Shown here in pieces: positions 51,933 to 60,697 of a DNA stretch of 64,000 nucleotides (its first letter is position 1; the number at the start of each line of letters is the position of its first letter). Below the pieces are notes generated by a model, which ran no database searches, had not been told where the DNA came from, and was given only the letters and a program-made list of their open reading frames with translations. Source of the DNA: Salinadaptatus halalkaliphilus (GTDB taxonomy: Archaea > Halobacteriota > Halobacteria > Halobacteriales > Natrialbaceae); the NCBI RefSeq assembly GCF_006543045.1, contig NZ_RBZW01000003.1:248001-312000 (forward strand). Reading direction: 5' to 3'. The translations under genes and the position numbers were made by a program.

Positions 51933-52394
51933 GTGCACGACGTGATTTCGACTACACTTCGTTCGGGTCGACGCCTGCTCGCCGTCTCGTTCGCTTGCTT
52001 TGCCGTCGCTGGCCTCGCGAACGCGACCGTCGACGCGGTCGTTCCAACCGTCGCGGCGACCGCCGTCGCGGTCGGCGGCGTCTACTGTGTCGCCCGCTAT
52101 GCACGCCGAGTCAGTCGCCGGACGCTCGCGCAGCTGTCGCTCGCCCTCTGGGTCGCGTTCTTGGGCGTCGCCGGATTGCACGCGATCGGCCTCGAGACGG
52201 TCGCCGGCACCGTCCCCGGCCCCGATAGCGCTCTCGTCGGCTCGTTGACCGCCGTGACGTGGGCCACGCTGTTGCTCGCCGCCTCGACGACGACCTTTCT
52301 CGGCTTTCGCGAGTACGGCGCGACGACCGGCACCGAAACGCCCGAAGAACAGGTCCTCGAAGGCAACCCCCGGACTACGCGACGCGATAACTGA
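51933..52394 (+). CDS. Small multi-pass membrane protein, unknown function
   Basis: A 153-residue protein started at GTG 51933 with three or four hydrophobic helices (VSFACFAVAGLANATVDAVV, AQLSLALWVAFLGVAGLHAIG, SLTAVTWATLLLAASTTTFLG), separated by a basic RRTLAQ loop. I do not recognise a family. It is convergent with the O-methyltransferase gene and overlaps its end by 20 bp. Confidence 0.6.
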   Translation: MHDVISTTLRSGRRLLAVSFACFAVAGLANATVDAVVPTVAATAVAVGGVYCVARYARRVSRRTLAQLSLALWVAFLGVAGLHAIGLETVAGTVPGPDSALVGSLTAVTWATLLLAASTTTFLGFREYGATTGTETPEEQVLEGNPRTTRRDN

Positions 52395-53040
52395 TCGCGA
52401 TCCCCTCGCCGAGCGGTAGTACGGTGGTCTCGAACGCTGGATCGTCGGTCACACGCTCGAGGTAGTCGCCGATTCCTGCCGTGTGGTCGTTCTGTTCGGG
52501 GTCGCCGCCTTCCACGCGCTCGAGCAACGCGTCGAACTCGATGATACCTGCCGTAATCGCGTTGTCCGCGACGACGAGTCCGCCGACGGGAATCTGGTCG
52601 CGAACCGCCTCGAAGGCATCGACGTACCGGTGTTTCTGGTGGTCGATGAGAACGACATCGAACTGGCCGTCGTACTCCGCGATCGTCTCGAGGGCGTCGC
52701 CGAGTTCGTATCGGGCCAGGTCGTCGTAGCCGCCCCGGGCCATGTACTCGCGGGCGTGCTCGAGTTCGTCGTCGTCGACCTCGGTGAGGACGATTTCGCC
52801 GTCGTCGGGCAGCGCCTGGGCGAACCAGTACGCCGAGTAGCCGAAACCGGAGCCGAACTCGAAGATGCGCTCGGCGTCGGCCAGCCGGGCCAGCAGCCGC
52901 AACGTGGCGCCGACCTCGGGTCCGACGTGGGGGAACCCCTCGGATTCGGCGTAATCGTCCATTTCCGCCAGTACGTCGTCGGGATCGGGACCGACCGCGC
53001 GAACGAACCGTTCGATATCGGATGCGAGCACGTCGACCAT
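52375..53040 (-). CDS. SAM-dependent O-methyltransferase
   Basis: A 221-residue class I methyltransferase of the caffeoyl-CoA OMT-like group: motif I EFGSGFGYSAYWFAQAL at 61-77, the post-I VLTEVDDDELE acidic strand, and DVVLIDHQKHRYVDAFEAV as the metal-binding motif. It methylates an unknown catechol- or phenol-like acceptor. ATG 53040. Confidence 0.9.
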   Translation of the reverse strand: MVDVLASDIERFVRAVGPDPDDVLAEMDDYAESEGFPHVGPEVGATLRLLARLADAERIFEFGSGFGYSAYWFAQALPDDGEIVLTEVDDDELEHAREYMARGGYDDLARYELGDALETIAEYDGQFDVVLIDHQKHRYVDAFEAVRDQIPVGGLVVADNAITAGIIEFDALLERVEGGDPEQNDHTAGIGDYLERVTDDPAFETTVLPLGEGIAISYRVA

Positions 53041-53167
53041 ACCGGTCCTACGTGGAGACGCCCAAAGAGCGTGCCGAACGCGAACGACGGCGCCGTCCGA
53101 TCGATCCCGGTTCGGCGGTGGTCTCGAGGCCAGTTTTTTGCCGGTCGACACCGTGTTATCGACCGAC

Positions 53168-53617
53168 ATGTCCGCCGATCACTCGCTGGCCGAGGCCGTC
53201 GACAACCTCGTCTACGAACCGGTACAGGTCCACGACCACGGGATCGACCTGACCGTCGGTGCGATCTACGCGGTCACCGCCCCCGGGCAACTCGATTTCG
53301 GTGGCGACGAACTCGAGGATGCCGACCTCGAGCCGATCCCGACCGAACAGCGCGACCCCGACGACGAGTACGGCTGGTGGGATCTCGAGGGCGGTCAGTA
53401 CGTCCTCCAGCACAACGAGTTCCTCGCGGATCTCGAGGCGCCGATCCAGCTCCAGCCTCGCAACGAGTTGCTGGCTCGGGGCGCCTCGCATCCGTCGGTC
53501 AAGATCGCCTCACACCTGCCGTTGCTCCCGCTGTCGGTCGCGGACGGCGGCATCCGGATCAAGGAAAACGCCCGCGTCTCGACGCTCGTCGCCCCGACTC
53601 GAGCCGATCGGGATTGA
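53168..53617 (+). CDS. dCTP deaminase/dUTPase-superfamily protein
   Basis: A 149-residue protein of the trimeric DCD/DUT fold: VQVHDHGIDLTVGAIYAV is the DCD-type start, and QLQPRNELLARGASHPSVKIAS occupies the motif region where deaminases and dUTPases have PRSSLLR; here the two serines are N and E. It may cleave dUTP/dCTP with altered sites, or be a haloarchaeal dUTPase variant. ATG 53168 as start. Alone. Confidence 0.7.
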   Translation: MSADHSLAEAVDNLVYEPVQVHDHGIDLTVGAIYAVTAPGQLDFGGDELEDADLEPIPTEQRDPDDEYGWWDLEGGQYVLQHNEFLADLEAPIQLQPRNELLARGASHPSVKIASHLPLLPLSVADGGIRIKENARVSTLVAPTRADRD

Positions 53618-53895
53618 TCGCGATACTGGTGGGCAGAACTACGTGAAGCCGATCGTACTGTGGGGTCGTCACCGTCGGCGACGATCCCGAATTCGCGATC
53701 GGCTTCGTATTGACTGCTGTCCGACAGTAGGGTTCATCTCGAGAATCTACCGTCGGCCTCGTCTCTCGACAGCTGCCTAACGTCGATTTCGTTCTGCTAC
53801 AGTGAATTACCGCCGTTCCCGAATTCGAGTTCTTCACCGAACAACGTTAATATCAACCGATAGTTTTCTAACAGCGTGCTCGAGAGTGTCACGCA

Positions 53896-55755
53896 ATGAC
53901 GAACCAGCCGACCGAAGACGAAGCGGAGGAACCGAATCGAAGGGGGAGATCGACGCTTGCAGGGAGACAGCTATTCGTCGTTTTCGTGGTCGGTCTCACA
54001 CTGGTCGCCGGTGGCACCGCACTCGCGAGTTGGACGGCCACGAGCGGCGGCGACGTCACCATCGAAGAGACGACGATCGAGACCGATTCCGGCCTCGAGC
54101 TATCGGCGACTGTCTACGAGCCCGAGAGTGCGAGCGCCGACAACCCCGCGCCAGGGGCCGCGTTGATCCACGGCTACACCGGCCAACAGGGGACGATGTC
54201 CTCGTTCGCGACCGAACTCGCCGATCGCGGCTACGTCGCCGTCACCGTGGATCAGCCGGGCCACGGCGGCTCCGAGCCGCCGGCCTTCGCCGACGGCTTC
54301 GGCGGCCCGGCGACGCTCGAACACACCCGCTCGCTCGAGATCGTCGACGACGATCGGGTGGCTATGGCAGGCCATTCGATGGGCGGGTTCGCCGCGCTCG
54401 AGGCCGCCGATGACCAACCCGAGGGCTACGAATCGATCGTGCTGATCGGCTCGACGTGGGGCGAAGTCGATCTCGCAGAGCTCCCGGACGCCGATCAGGA
54501 GTTCCCCCGCAACATGGCCGTCGTCTTCGCGCCGTACGACGAGTACGCTCCGGAGATGTGGGGCGAGCGCGTCCCCGCCGACGTCGATGAAAGCGAGAAA
54601 CTCGCGAGCGCCTTTGCGAGCGAGCCGCCGATCGAACACGGGAAGATCGATGGCACGTTCGAGGACGGCACCGCCCGCACCTTCACCGCGCCGCCGACGA
54701 TTCACACCGGGATGCACCGCTCGACGACGACCGTCGGCGACACGCTCGAGTGGGTCGAACTGACGATCGGCGACCCCGACGACGCCGCGAGCGAACGCCC
54801 CGAGAGTCAGACCTGGTACTGGGCCTCGATCGGGCACGCAATCGCGTTGTTAGGCGGACTCATCGTCGCTGTCGGATCGACCGGGGCCGTCTGGCATCGA
54901 CTCGAGGGACGCGGGCGACTCGATCCGACGCCGACGGGGACGACTGCAGCGGAGTCAGTGGAACCGGACACGACGACAGCGGGGTCGACGGCACCGAACC
55001 GGGCGACTGGCTGGCCGCGACCGACGCTGCTCGTCCTCTCGATTCTCCCCGCGGTGACGATCTATCCACTGTACGCGATCGGTACCGCCGCCGTGCCCGT
55101 CACACGGCTCACCCACCAGGATCTCACGCACGGCTACGTCTGCTGGGCGCTGGGTACCGTCGCTATCGCCGCCGGTATCGTCGGCTGGCGCCACGGCGGT
55201 CTCGACCGGGCGAGCCTCGAGGCCCTCGCTCCGAGCCGACGCGACGCGGGTCGATCGCTCGCCGCTGCGGTCACTGGCGTCGGTGTCCTCTACGTCGTTC
55301 TCGCACTCGTCGACGCCGTCCCTGGCGGCGGACTGAACGCCTGGGTCGTCGGGCTCGAGTCGCTGTCGGCGCTACGGTGGTTCTCCGCCGCGGTTTATGT
55401 CGTGCCGGTGTCGCTCGCTACTGTCGGCCTGGCCGCCGGTCTCGAGCGAGCGACCGCCGGAAGCAGGTCGCTCCCTCGAGCGCTCTGTCGCGGGCTCGTT
55501 TTCAGCTGCGGCGGGCTGGTCGTCTTCCTCGCAGTGCAGTACGGCCCGCTGTTTCTGGGCTATGGCATGCCCCTCCCCGAGGCGGGCCCGCTCGCGATCA
55601 CGACGATCAACGCGACGGCCATGCTCGGCGTCGCGACGGTGGTTACGATCGCGGTGAATCGATCGACGACATCGGCGCTGACCGGTGGGCTCGTCGCCGG
55701 GCTGGTCGTTACCTGGATGCTCGTCGGGACGGGACCGATTCCAGTCGCGTTCTAG
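53896..55755 (+). CDS. Fusion of alpha/beta hydrolase and multi-pass membrane domain
   Basis: A 619-residue protein. A signal-anchor (about 26-46) is followed by an alpha/beta hydrolase domain (60-280): GYTGQQGTMSS, the nucleophile motif GHSMGG (about 155-160) and a later aspartate and histidine (about 230-275). Residues 310-615 carry about eight or nine membrane segments. The hydrolase faces the cell exterior if the anchor inserts normally. A lipase or peptidase role at the membrane is inferred. ATG 53896, with an AT-rich GTTAATATC near 53846-53854. Confidence 0.85.
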   Translation: MTNQPTEDEAEEPNRRGRSTLAGRQLFVVFVVGLTLVAGGTALASWTATSGGDVTIEETTIETDSGLELSATVYEPESASADNPAPGAALIHGYTGQQGTMSSFATELADRGYVAVTVDQPGHGGSEPPAFADGFGGPATLEHTRSLEIVDDDRVAMAGHSMGGFAALEAADDQPEGYESIVLIGSTWGEVDLAELPDADQEFPRNMAVVFAPYDEYAPEMWGERVPADVDESEKLASAFASEPPIEHGKIDGTFEDGTARTFTAPPTIHTGMHRSTTTVGDTLEWVELTIGDPDDAASERPESQTWYWASIGHAIALLGGLIVAVGSTGAVWHRLEGRGRLDPTPTGTTAAESVEPDTTTAGSTAPNRATGWPRPTLLVLSILPAVTIYPLYAIGTAAVPVTRLTHQDLTHGYVCWALGTVAIAAGIVGWRHGGLDRASLEALAPSRRDAGRSLAAAVTGVGVLYVVLALVDAVPGGGLNAWVVGLESLSALRWFSAAVYVVPVSLATVGLAAGLERATAGSRSLPRALCRGLVFSCGGLVVFLAVQYGPLFLGYGMPLPEAGPLAITTINATAMLGVATVVTIAVNRSTTSALTGGLVAGLVVTWMLVGTGPIPVAF

Positions 55756-57035
55756 ATGTCTGTTCGTTCCTCGGACGGCGCTTGCTCCGGTTCGACATCC
55801 GGCTCGACCCCCAGCAGCGTAACCACCACGAAGAGGAGACAGCCAAGCGCCATCCCCGCACAGAGGAGATACTCCATCCGATAGCCGACGGCGGCGCCAA
55901 GCGGCACAGCGATGACGGGACCGACCGCCGCACCGAGATCCCCGAAGACATTGTAGATGCCCCCCATCTTCCCGACATCCGCCTCGGGACTAATATCGCC
56001 TAGATACGCCAACAGCGGCGGGTTCGTTCCGCCGACGCCGATCCCGATGCAGACGACGCCGACGATGGTCATCGAAAGCGTCGGCACGAAGCCAAGCAGT
56101 GCAAATCCGAACGCGAACAGCGCGAGTGCGGGAACCGTCACGAGGGCGCGGTCGCCGACGTAGTCCGACAGATTCCCCGAAACGACCGTCGTCGCACTCG
56201 AGGCGAGGACGGTCACCGCCATGATGAACCCGCTAGCGCCGACTTCCGAGAACACGCCGATCGAGATGTCGTTCGCCTCGAGATACAGGACGACCGTCGA
56301 CAGCAGGATGCCGGAGAACAGAAACCGGATGGTGAAGTTGACCGAGCCGATCATGAGAATGCGCGAATCCGAACGGACGAGTCGGGGAAGGTCACGGATT
56401 CGAACCGGGTCGTGGGCGACGTTGTGGACCGTCGGCAGGGCCAGCGCAGCGACCACCGCGGCGAACAGTCCGGCGGCGCCCGCGCTGCCGAACGCGACTT
56501 CGAAGCCGTAGAGATCCGACAGCACGCCACCCAGGATGAGCCCCGACGGAAAGCCAAGCGCTTGCCCGCCTCGAAAGTAGCCGATCCACTTGCCGCGGTT
56601 GTCGTCCGAGGTGACGTGGATGACGATGCTGTAGGCGCCGACGAAGACGAACGCCGACCCGATCCCCCACACGATCCGGGCGAGGATGAAAATCGCCGCC
56701 GCATCGAGGAGGGGAACGAAAGACGGGTAGAGACCGACGATATAGCCAAACGGTGCGACCCCCTGCAGTACTAACCCGATTATCATCGGTTTCCGCGGCC
56801 CGACGGTGTCGATGATCTGGCCGGCCGGCGTGTTCATCACCAGCCGCGTGAATCGGTTCGTCGACAGGATCACGCCGACGAGAAACGGGGAAATGCCGAG
56901 TATAGCCCCGAGGGTCGGCAGGGTCGGGAACGCGACACCGCCACCGACCCCGCCGAAGAACACGCCGGCGATCAGGCTCCCGACGACCAGCGGAAGGTTG
57001 TACTCTCGAGGCGGATCGTCCGAGGACGCTGTCAA
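55752..57035 (-). CDS. MFS transporter
   Basis: A 427-residue protein with twelve hydrophobic helices. The loop between helices 2 and 3 is DTVGPRKPMI (the MFS G-x-x-x-D-R-x-G-R-R/K-like motif variant), and the half-repeat cytoplasmic loop follows near 200. Probably a sugar, drug or metabolite antiporter; substrate cannot be deduced. Its stop overlaps the stop of the convergent hydrolase fusion by 4 bp. Confidence 0.9.
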   Translation of the reverse strand: MTASSDDPPREYNLPLVVGSLIAGVFFGGVGGGVAFPTLPTLGAILGISPFLVGVILSTNRFTRLVMNTPAGQIIDTVGPRKPMIIGLVLQGVAPFGYIVGLYPSFVPLLDAAAIFILARIVWGIGSAFVFVGAYSIVIHVTSDDNRGKWIGYFRGGQALGFPSGLILGGVLSDLYGFEVAFGSAGAAGLFAAVVAALALPTVHNVAHDPVRIRDLPRLVRSDSRILMIGSVNFTIRFLFSGILLSTVVLYLEANDISIGVFSEVGASGFIMAVTVLASSATTVVSGNLSDYVGDRALVTVPALALFAFGFALLGFVPTLSMTIVGVVCIGIGVGGTNPPLLAYLGDISPEADVGKMGGIYNVFGDLGAAVGPVIAVPLGAAVGYRMEYLLCAGMALGCLLFVVVTLLGVEPDVEPEQAPSEERTDI

Positions 57036-57371
57036 TGCGGACCAACTCTGGGTTGCGTTTGCCGATCAGTTCGCTCGTCGCAGCGACGAGCGAGTCTGTC
57101 GGGAGTGTACTCGACCACGATACGCGGTGGCGTCGGCGACCGACCCAGCAGACGACGTCGTGTGGAGAGGGGAGACACGTCGGCAGCCGATCTCGCTCCG
57201 ACCGAAAGTGTCATTAGGTAACACACTGCCGGGAAGGGTGAGTAGCTATTGCTCACGGAGGTTTTTGCTACATTTCGGGCTCGCGCGGTCACCGGAGTAC
57301 GGATCGTCTCGGCTGGCGGACACACCGTCGGTCGGCAGCAAAAACCGATCGGCGAGCGTGCTGTTAGCCGA
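57036..57371. other. Intergenic interval between MFS gene and acyl-CoA ligase
   Basis: About 336 bp in which I find no convincing gene or palindrome; frames are arginine/proline-rich. It serves as the promoter of the MFS gene and the 3' end of the ligase gene. Confidence 0.5.
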
Positions 57372-58991
57372 TTAGTTCTCGTCTTCGTCGCGGAGCTTGA
57401 ACTTCTGGACCTTGCCGGTCGTCGTCCGGGGCAGTTCCTCGACGAACTCGATCTCGCGGGGGTGTTTGTACTCCGCCAGGTTGGTCAGACAGTACTCTTT
57501 GAGTTCGTCGGCCGTGATGTCGGCGTCGGGCGTGGGAACGATGAACGCCTTGACGGTCTCGCCGCGGCGCTCGTCCGGAATGCCGGCGACGGCGGCGTCG
57601 GCGACGGCCTCGTGCTCGAAGAGGAGTTCCTCGACTTCACGCGGGTAGACGTTGTAGCCCCCGGTGACGATCATGTGTTTCTCGCGATCGACGACGTAAA
57701 AGAAGCCGTCCTCATCGTGATAGCCGATGTCGCCAGTGTGGAACCAGCGCCGGCCGTCGGCCTCGGTGAAGGCCGCTTCGTTGGCCCCCGGCAACTCGTA
57801 GTAGCCTTTCATCACGTTCGGTCCCGCGACGACGATTTCGCCGGTGATCTCGCGCAGATCGGTGTTCTCCTCGTCGACCGGTCCCTCCGCGACCGGCTCG
57901 ACATCCTCGAAGTTCTCGTCTTCGGGCGGCTCGTCACCGCCCGAACGGTCAGCGGAACTTCGTTCCGCGCTATCGACGACTCTCGAGTCGACGCCGGGAA
58001 CCGTTTTCCCCACGCTGCCGACGCGCCGGCCTTCGATCGGGCTGTTGAAGTGGGTGATCGGACTGGTCTCGGTCAGGCCGTAGCCCTCGTAGATCGTCGG
58101 CTCGTACAGTTCCTCGAACCGCCGAAGCACCTCCGTCGGGATGCCCGAGCCGCCGACGCCACAGAGCCGCACCGAGGAGAAATCGAACGCCTCGGCGTTT
58201 GGCTGGTTGATGACGTCGTTGTACATCGCGGGGACGCCGTGCATGAGCGTCAACTGCTCGTCTTCGATGAGTGAGACGGCCTCCTGGGCGTCCCACTCCG
58301 GCAGCGGGTAATAGGCCCCGCCGTTGAACAGCGTCGAGTTCATCACGACGGTCATTCCGTAGATGTGAAAGAGCGGGAGCACGCCGAGCTGTTTGTCGTC
58401 CGGCCGAATGCCGTCGGGGATGAGCTCCGACGCCGCGTTCGCGTTCGACGCGAGATTCTCGTGGGTCAACTGGACGCCCTTTGGCCGTCCGGTCGTCCCC
58501 GATGTGTAGGGCTGGACGGCGACGTCGTCGTCGGCCCGGTCGGCGACGGCCGGATCGCCTGCCTCGAGGAACTCGCTGAACTCCGTTGCGCCCTCGGCGT
58601 CGCCGCCCACGCTGACGACGTGTTCGACATCGGTCTCGTCCCGGACCTCGGTGACGAAGGGAACGAGGTCCGCGAGCGCGACGACGACCTTCGCCTCGCT
58701 GTCGCCGAGCAGGTGGCCGATCTCGCGGGCCTTGTACTGGGGGTTCATCGGAACCACCGCACCGCCGGCTCGCAGGGTGCCGTGGAAGGCGACCACGAAC
58801 GGCGGGAGATTCGGTAGATAGAGCGCGACGCGGTCGTCGTCCCCGACACCCCGGCTCTCGAGTGCCGTCGCGAACGCCCCCGTCTGTGCCCACAACTCCT
58901 CGTAACTCGTCTCGGTCCCCTCGTAGCCGATCGCCGTGTTGTCACCGAACGTCTCGACAGCGGTCGCGAGATGGTTCACTAGATTCGTCAT
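57372..58991 (-). CDS. Long-chain acyl-CoA synthetase (AMP-forming)
   Basis: A 539-residue adenylate-forming ligase: YTSGTTGRPKGVQLTHEN is the phosphate-binding motif, YEGYGLTETSP and WFHTGDIGYHDEDGFFYVVDR are motifs A3-A5, and LPRTTTGKVQKFKL the C-terminal catalytic lysine region. It activates fatty or aryl acids to CoA esters. An acidic insert after residue 345 (rich in E, D, P, S) is a typical haloarchaeal adaptation. ATG 58991. Confidence 0.93.
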   Translation of the reverse strand: MTNLVNHLATAVETFGDNTAIGYEGTETSYEELWAQTGAFATALESRGVGDDDRVALYLPNLPPFVVAFHGTLRAGGAVVPMNPQYKAREIGHLLGDSEAKVVVALADLVPFVTEVRDETDVEHVVSVGGDAEGATEFSEFLEAGDPAVADRADDDVAVQPYTSGTTGRPKGVQLTHENLASNANAASELIPDGIRPDDKQLGVLPLFHIYGMTVVMNSTLFNGGAYYPLPEWDAQEAVSLIEDEQLTLMHGVPAMYNDVINQPNAEAFDFSSVRLCGVGGSGIPTEVLRRFEELYEPTIYEGYGLTETSPITHFNSPIEGRRVGSVGKTVPGVDSRVVDSAERSSADRSGGDEPPEDENFEDVEPVAEGPVDEENTDLREITGEIVVAGPNVMKGYYELPGANEAAFTEADGRRWFHTGDIGYHDEDGFFYVVDREKHMIVTGGYNVYPREVEELLFEHEAVADAAVAGIPDERRGETVKAFIVPTPDADITADELKEYCLTNLAEYKHPREIEFVEELPRTTTGKVQKFKLRDEDEN

Positions 58992-59131
58992 CGCTCGTCC
59001 AAGTCGTCGTAGCGTGTCCCCAAAAGAATTTACATCGTTGATATGCGAAAATTCGGTTACGGAACGCACTGTCTTAAATACCCCCGATATCGTGTGCAGA
59101 ACGCTACCCGATTCGACGACCTAGCTCCGGT

Positions 59132-59269
59132 ATGACGATGCCCACGCTCACCTGTCCCGGGTGTACGACGCGACTCGAGCTCGACGAACCGGCTCTCGAG
59201 GCGACGATCGATCACGGCTGTCCGCTGTGTGGCGGCTCGATATCGGAACAGAACGTGATGAGTTATTGA
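59132..59269 (+). CDS. 45-residue zinc-finger micro-protein
   Basis: Reads MTMPTLTCPGCTTRLELDEP then a helical stretch ending GCPLCGGSISEQNVMSY. Two CPxC knuckles 19 residues apart form a compact zinc ribbon; such CPxCG-type small proteins are a recognised haloarchaeal class with roles in regulation and adaptation. Too short for most ORF callers. It lies 112 bp before a Usp gene and is divergent from the acyl-CoA ligase. Confidence 0.75.
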   Translation: MTMPTLTCPGCTTRLELDEPALEATIDHGCPLCGGSISEQNVMSY

Positions 59270-59351
59270 GGGAAACCGAACGGGTGAAAACCGTGTATTT
59301 TGTGGCGTATCCGCGGCGTATCGATCCTCGGTCCCGGACGAGTGACTGGAT

Positions 59352-59358
59352 CTATATG
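59352..59358 (+). promoter_or_regulatory. TATA-like box of the usp gene
   Basis: CTATATG about 25-28 bp before ATG 59382: leaderless spacing. Confidence 0.5.
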
Positions 59359-59381
59359 TTTGCGCGCCGTAGATATCGACG

Positions 59382-60008
59382 ATGTACCAGGACGTCCTCG
59401 TGCCGACCGACGGTAGCGACGGAACTCGTCGATCGATCGCGCACGGACTGACGATCGCCGATCGATTCGATGCAACGATTCACGCGGTATCGATCGTTCC
59501 CGAAGGGCCGCTCGGAACGCTACAGAGCGATCGGGCGGCTCCCGCCGCACACCGGGCCGTCGAGTACGTCGAGGTCGAGGCCAGCCGTGCGGGGATCGAA
59601 TCGACCACCGCCGTCGAGCACGGCGTCCCACACGAGGTGATCCTGGCGTATATCGACGCTCACGACATCGACATGGTAGTCATGGGGACGCAGGGACGAA
59701 CCGGACTCGACCGCGTTCTCGTCGGCAGCGTCACCGAACGCGTCGTTCGAATGGCGGACATCCCCGTCGTAACGGTCCGAATGACCGAGGAAATCCAGGT
59801 CGACGACGCCGACGACGCCGAGCAAATCGCTCGCGACGAAGCCGAACAAGCGGGCTACGACGCCGTCAGCGTTCGGGAGGCTCCACATCGAACCTCCGGC
59901 GCCTGGCTCGTCCACCTCGAGAGGGACGGCGACGATCTCGCGGTGTCCATCGACGCCGTCACCGGCGAAGCCAGTATCGCCGACGAGCGCTACGGGACCG
60001 ACGGATAA
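59382..60008 (+). CDS. Universal stress protein with C-terminal extension
   Basis: A 208-residue protein: a UspA domain (1-143) with the ATP-binding GTQGRTGLDRVLVGSV loop, followed by about 60 extra residues (DEAEQAGYDAVSVREAP... and WLVHLERDGDDLAVSIDAVTGEASI) that look like a small independent sensor or PepSY-like fold. Leaderless-type promoter. Confidence 0.85.
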   Translation: MYQDVLVPTDGSDGTRRSIAHGLTIADRFDATIHAVSIVPEGPLGTLQSDRAAPAAHRAVEYVEVEASRAGIESTTAVEHGVPHEVILAYIDAHDIDMVVMGTQGRTGLDRVLVGSVTERVVRMADIPVVTVRMTEEIQVDDADDAEQIARDEAEQAGYDAVSVREAPHRTSGAWLVHLERDGDDLAVSIDAVTGEASIADERYGTDG

Positions 60009-60155
60009 TCGGACAGGAAACGCCAGTCGCGTCCGGAACGCCATCGAACACGTCCGGCTGACGGTCGCACTGACGACGGCGACGATGGGGGAATACGGTG
60101 GCCCAGTAACATGTTCGGGAAGAGCTACTGGGGTGTTGCCCGCGTTGGTTCCGGT

Positions 60156-60689
60156 ATGAATCCGTTCTCGAGCGGGCGATTCCGCAGCGACGACGGCACC
60201 GAATTCGACTCGTGGCGGAAGTTCGACGCCGAGACGATACCCGATCCCGGCCCCTTCCTCGAGGGCCAGACGGTACTCGAAGGCGACGCCCACGCCGCGT
60301 TTCACCGGCTCACCCGCGATCTGTTCGAGGAGCGGGGCGTCTACGACGCGACCTTCGGCTACAATCTCGCGAGACTCAACCTCGATAGACGCCATCCCGA
60401 GGCCGGCTACCGGTACGCGATCGACACCGACGAGGCGACCGTCTTGCGAGCCGAGTTTACGCCGACGACCGAATTCTGCCCGCAGGCCGAAGCGCTCGTG
60501 AAAGGGTCACTTCGCGCCTGGAACGGCCTCGCAGACCGCCACGAGTACGACCACGTCCGGGTTCGGGTCCATCCCTCTCACCACCGAGCCGAGCCGTTGA
60601 ACGAGTCGCTTACCGACCTCGAGGCGACGATCCGCGAGACGGGAACGGTCCCGGATCCGGAATCGACATCCCACTCGGCCCCGATCTGA
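60156..60689 (+). CDS. MIP18/DUF59-like protein in an NnrS-like membrane-protein operon
   Basis: A 177-residue protein. The C-terminal half, with TPTTEFCPQAEALVKGSLRAW (Cys108) followed by HVRVRVHPSHHRAEPLNESL, resembles the metal/sulfur-handling core of MIP18/PaaD-type proteins; the N-terminal part is a haloarchaea-specific extension. It precedes the 396-residue membrane protein by 8 bp and would help mature its iron-sulfur or heme partner. Start ATG 60156. Confidence 0.6.
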   Translation: MNPFSSGRFRSDDGTEFDSWRKFDAETIPDPGPFLEGQTVLEGDAHAAFHRLTRDLFEERGVYDATFGYNLARLNLDRRHPEAGYRYAIDTDEATVLRAEFTPTTEFCPQAEALVKGSLRAWNGLADRHEYDHVRVRVHPSHHRAEPLNESLTDLEATIRETGTVPDPESTSHSAPI

Positions 60690-60697
60690 GAACGACG

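Noticed and set aside
57032-57325. 97-codon minus-strand frame between MFS and acyl-CoA ligase genes
   Set aside because: Overlaps the MFS start, arginine-rich, no domain; treated as a shadow frame.
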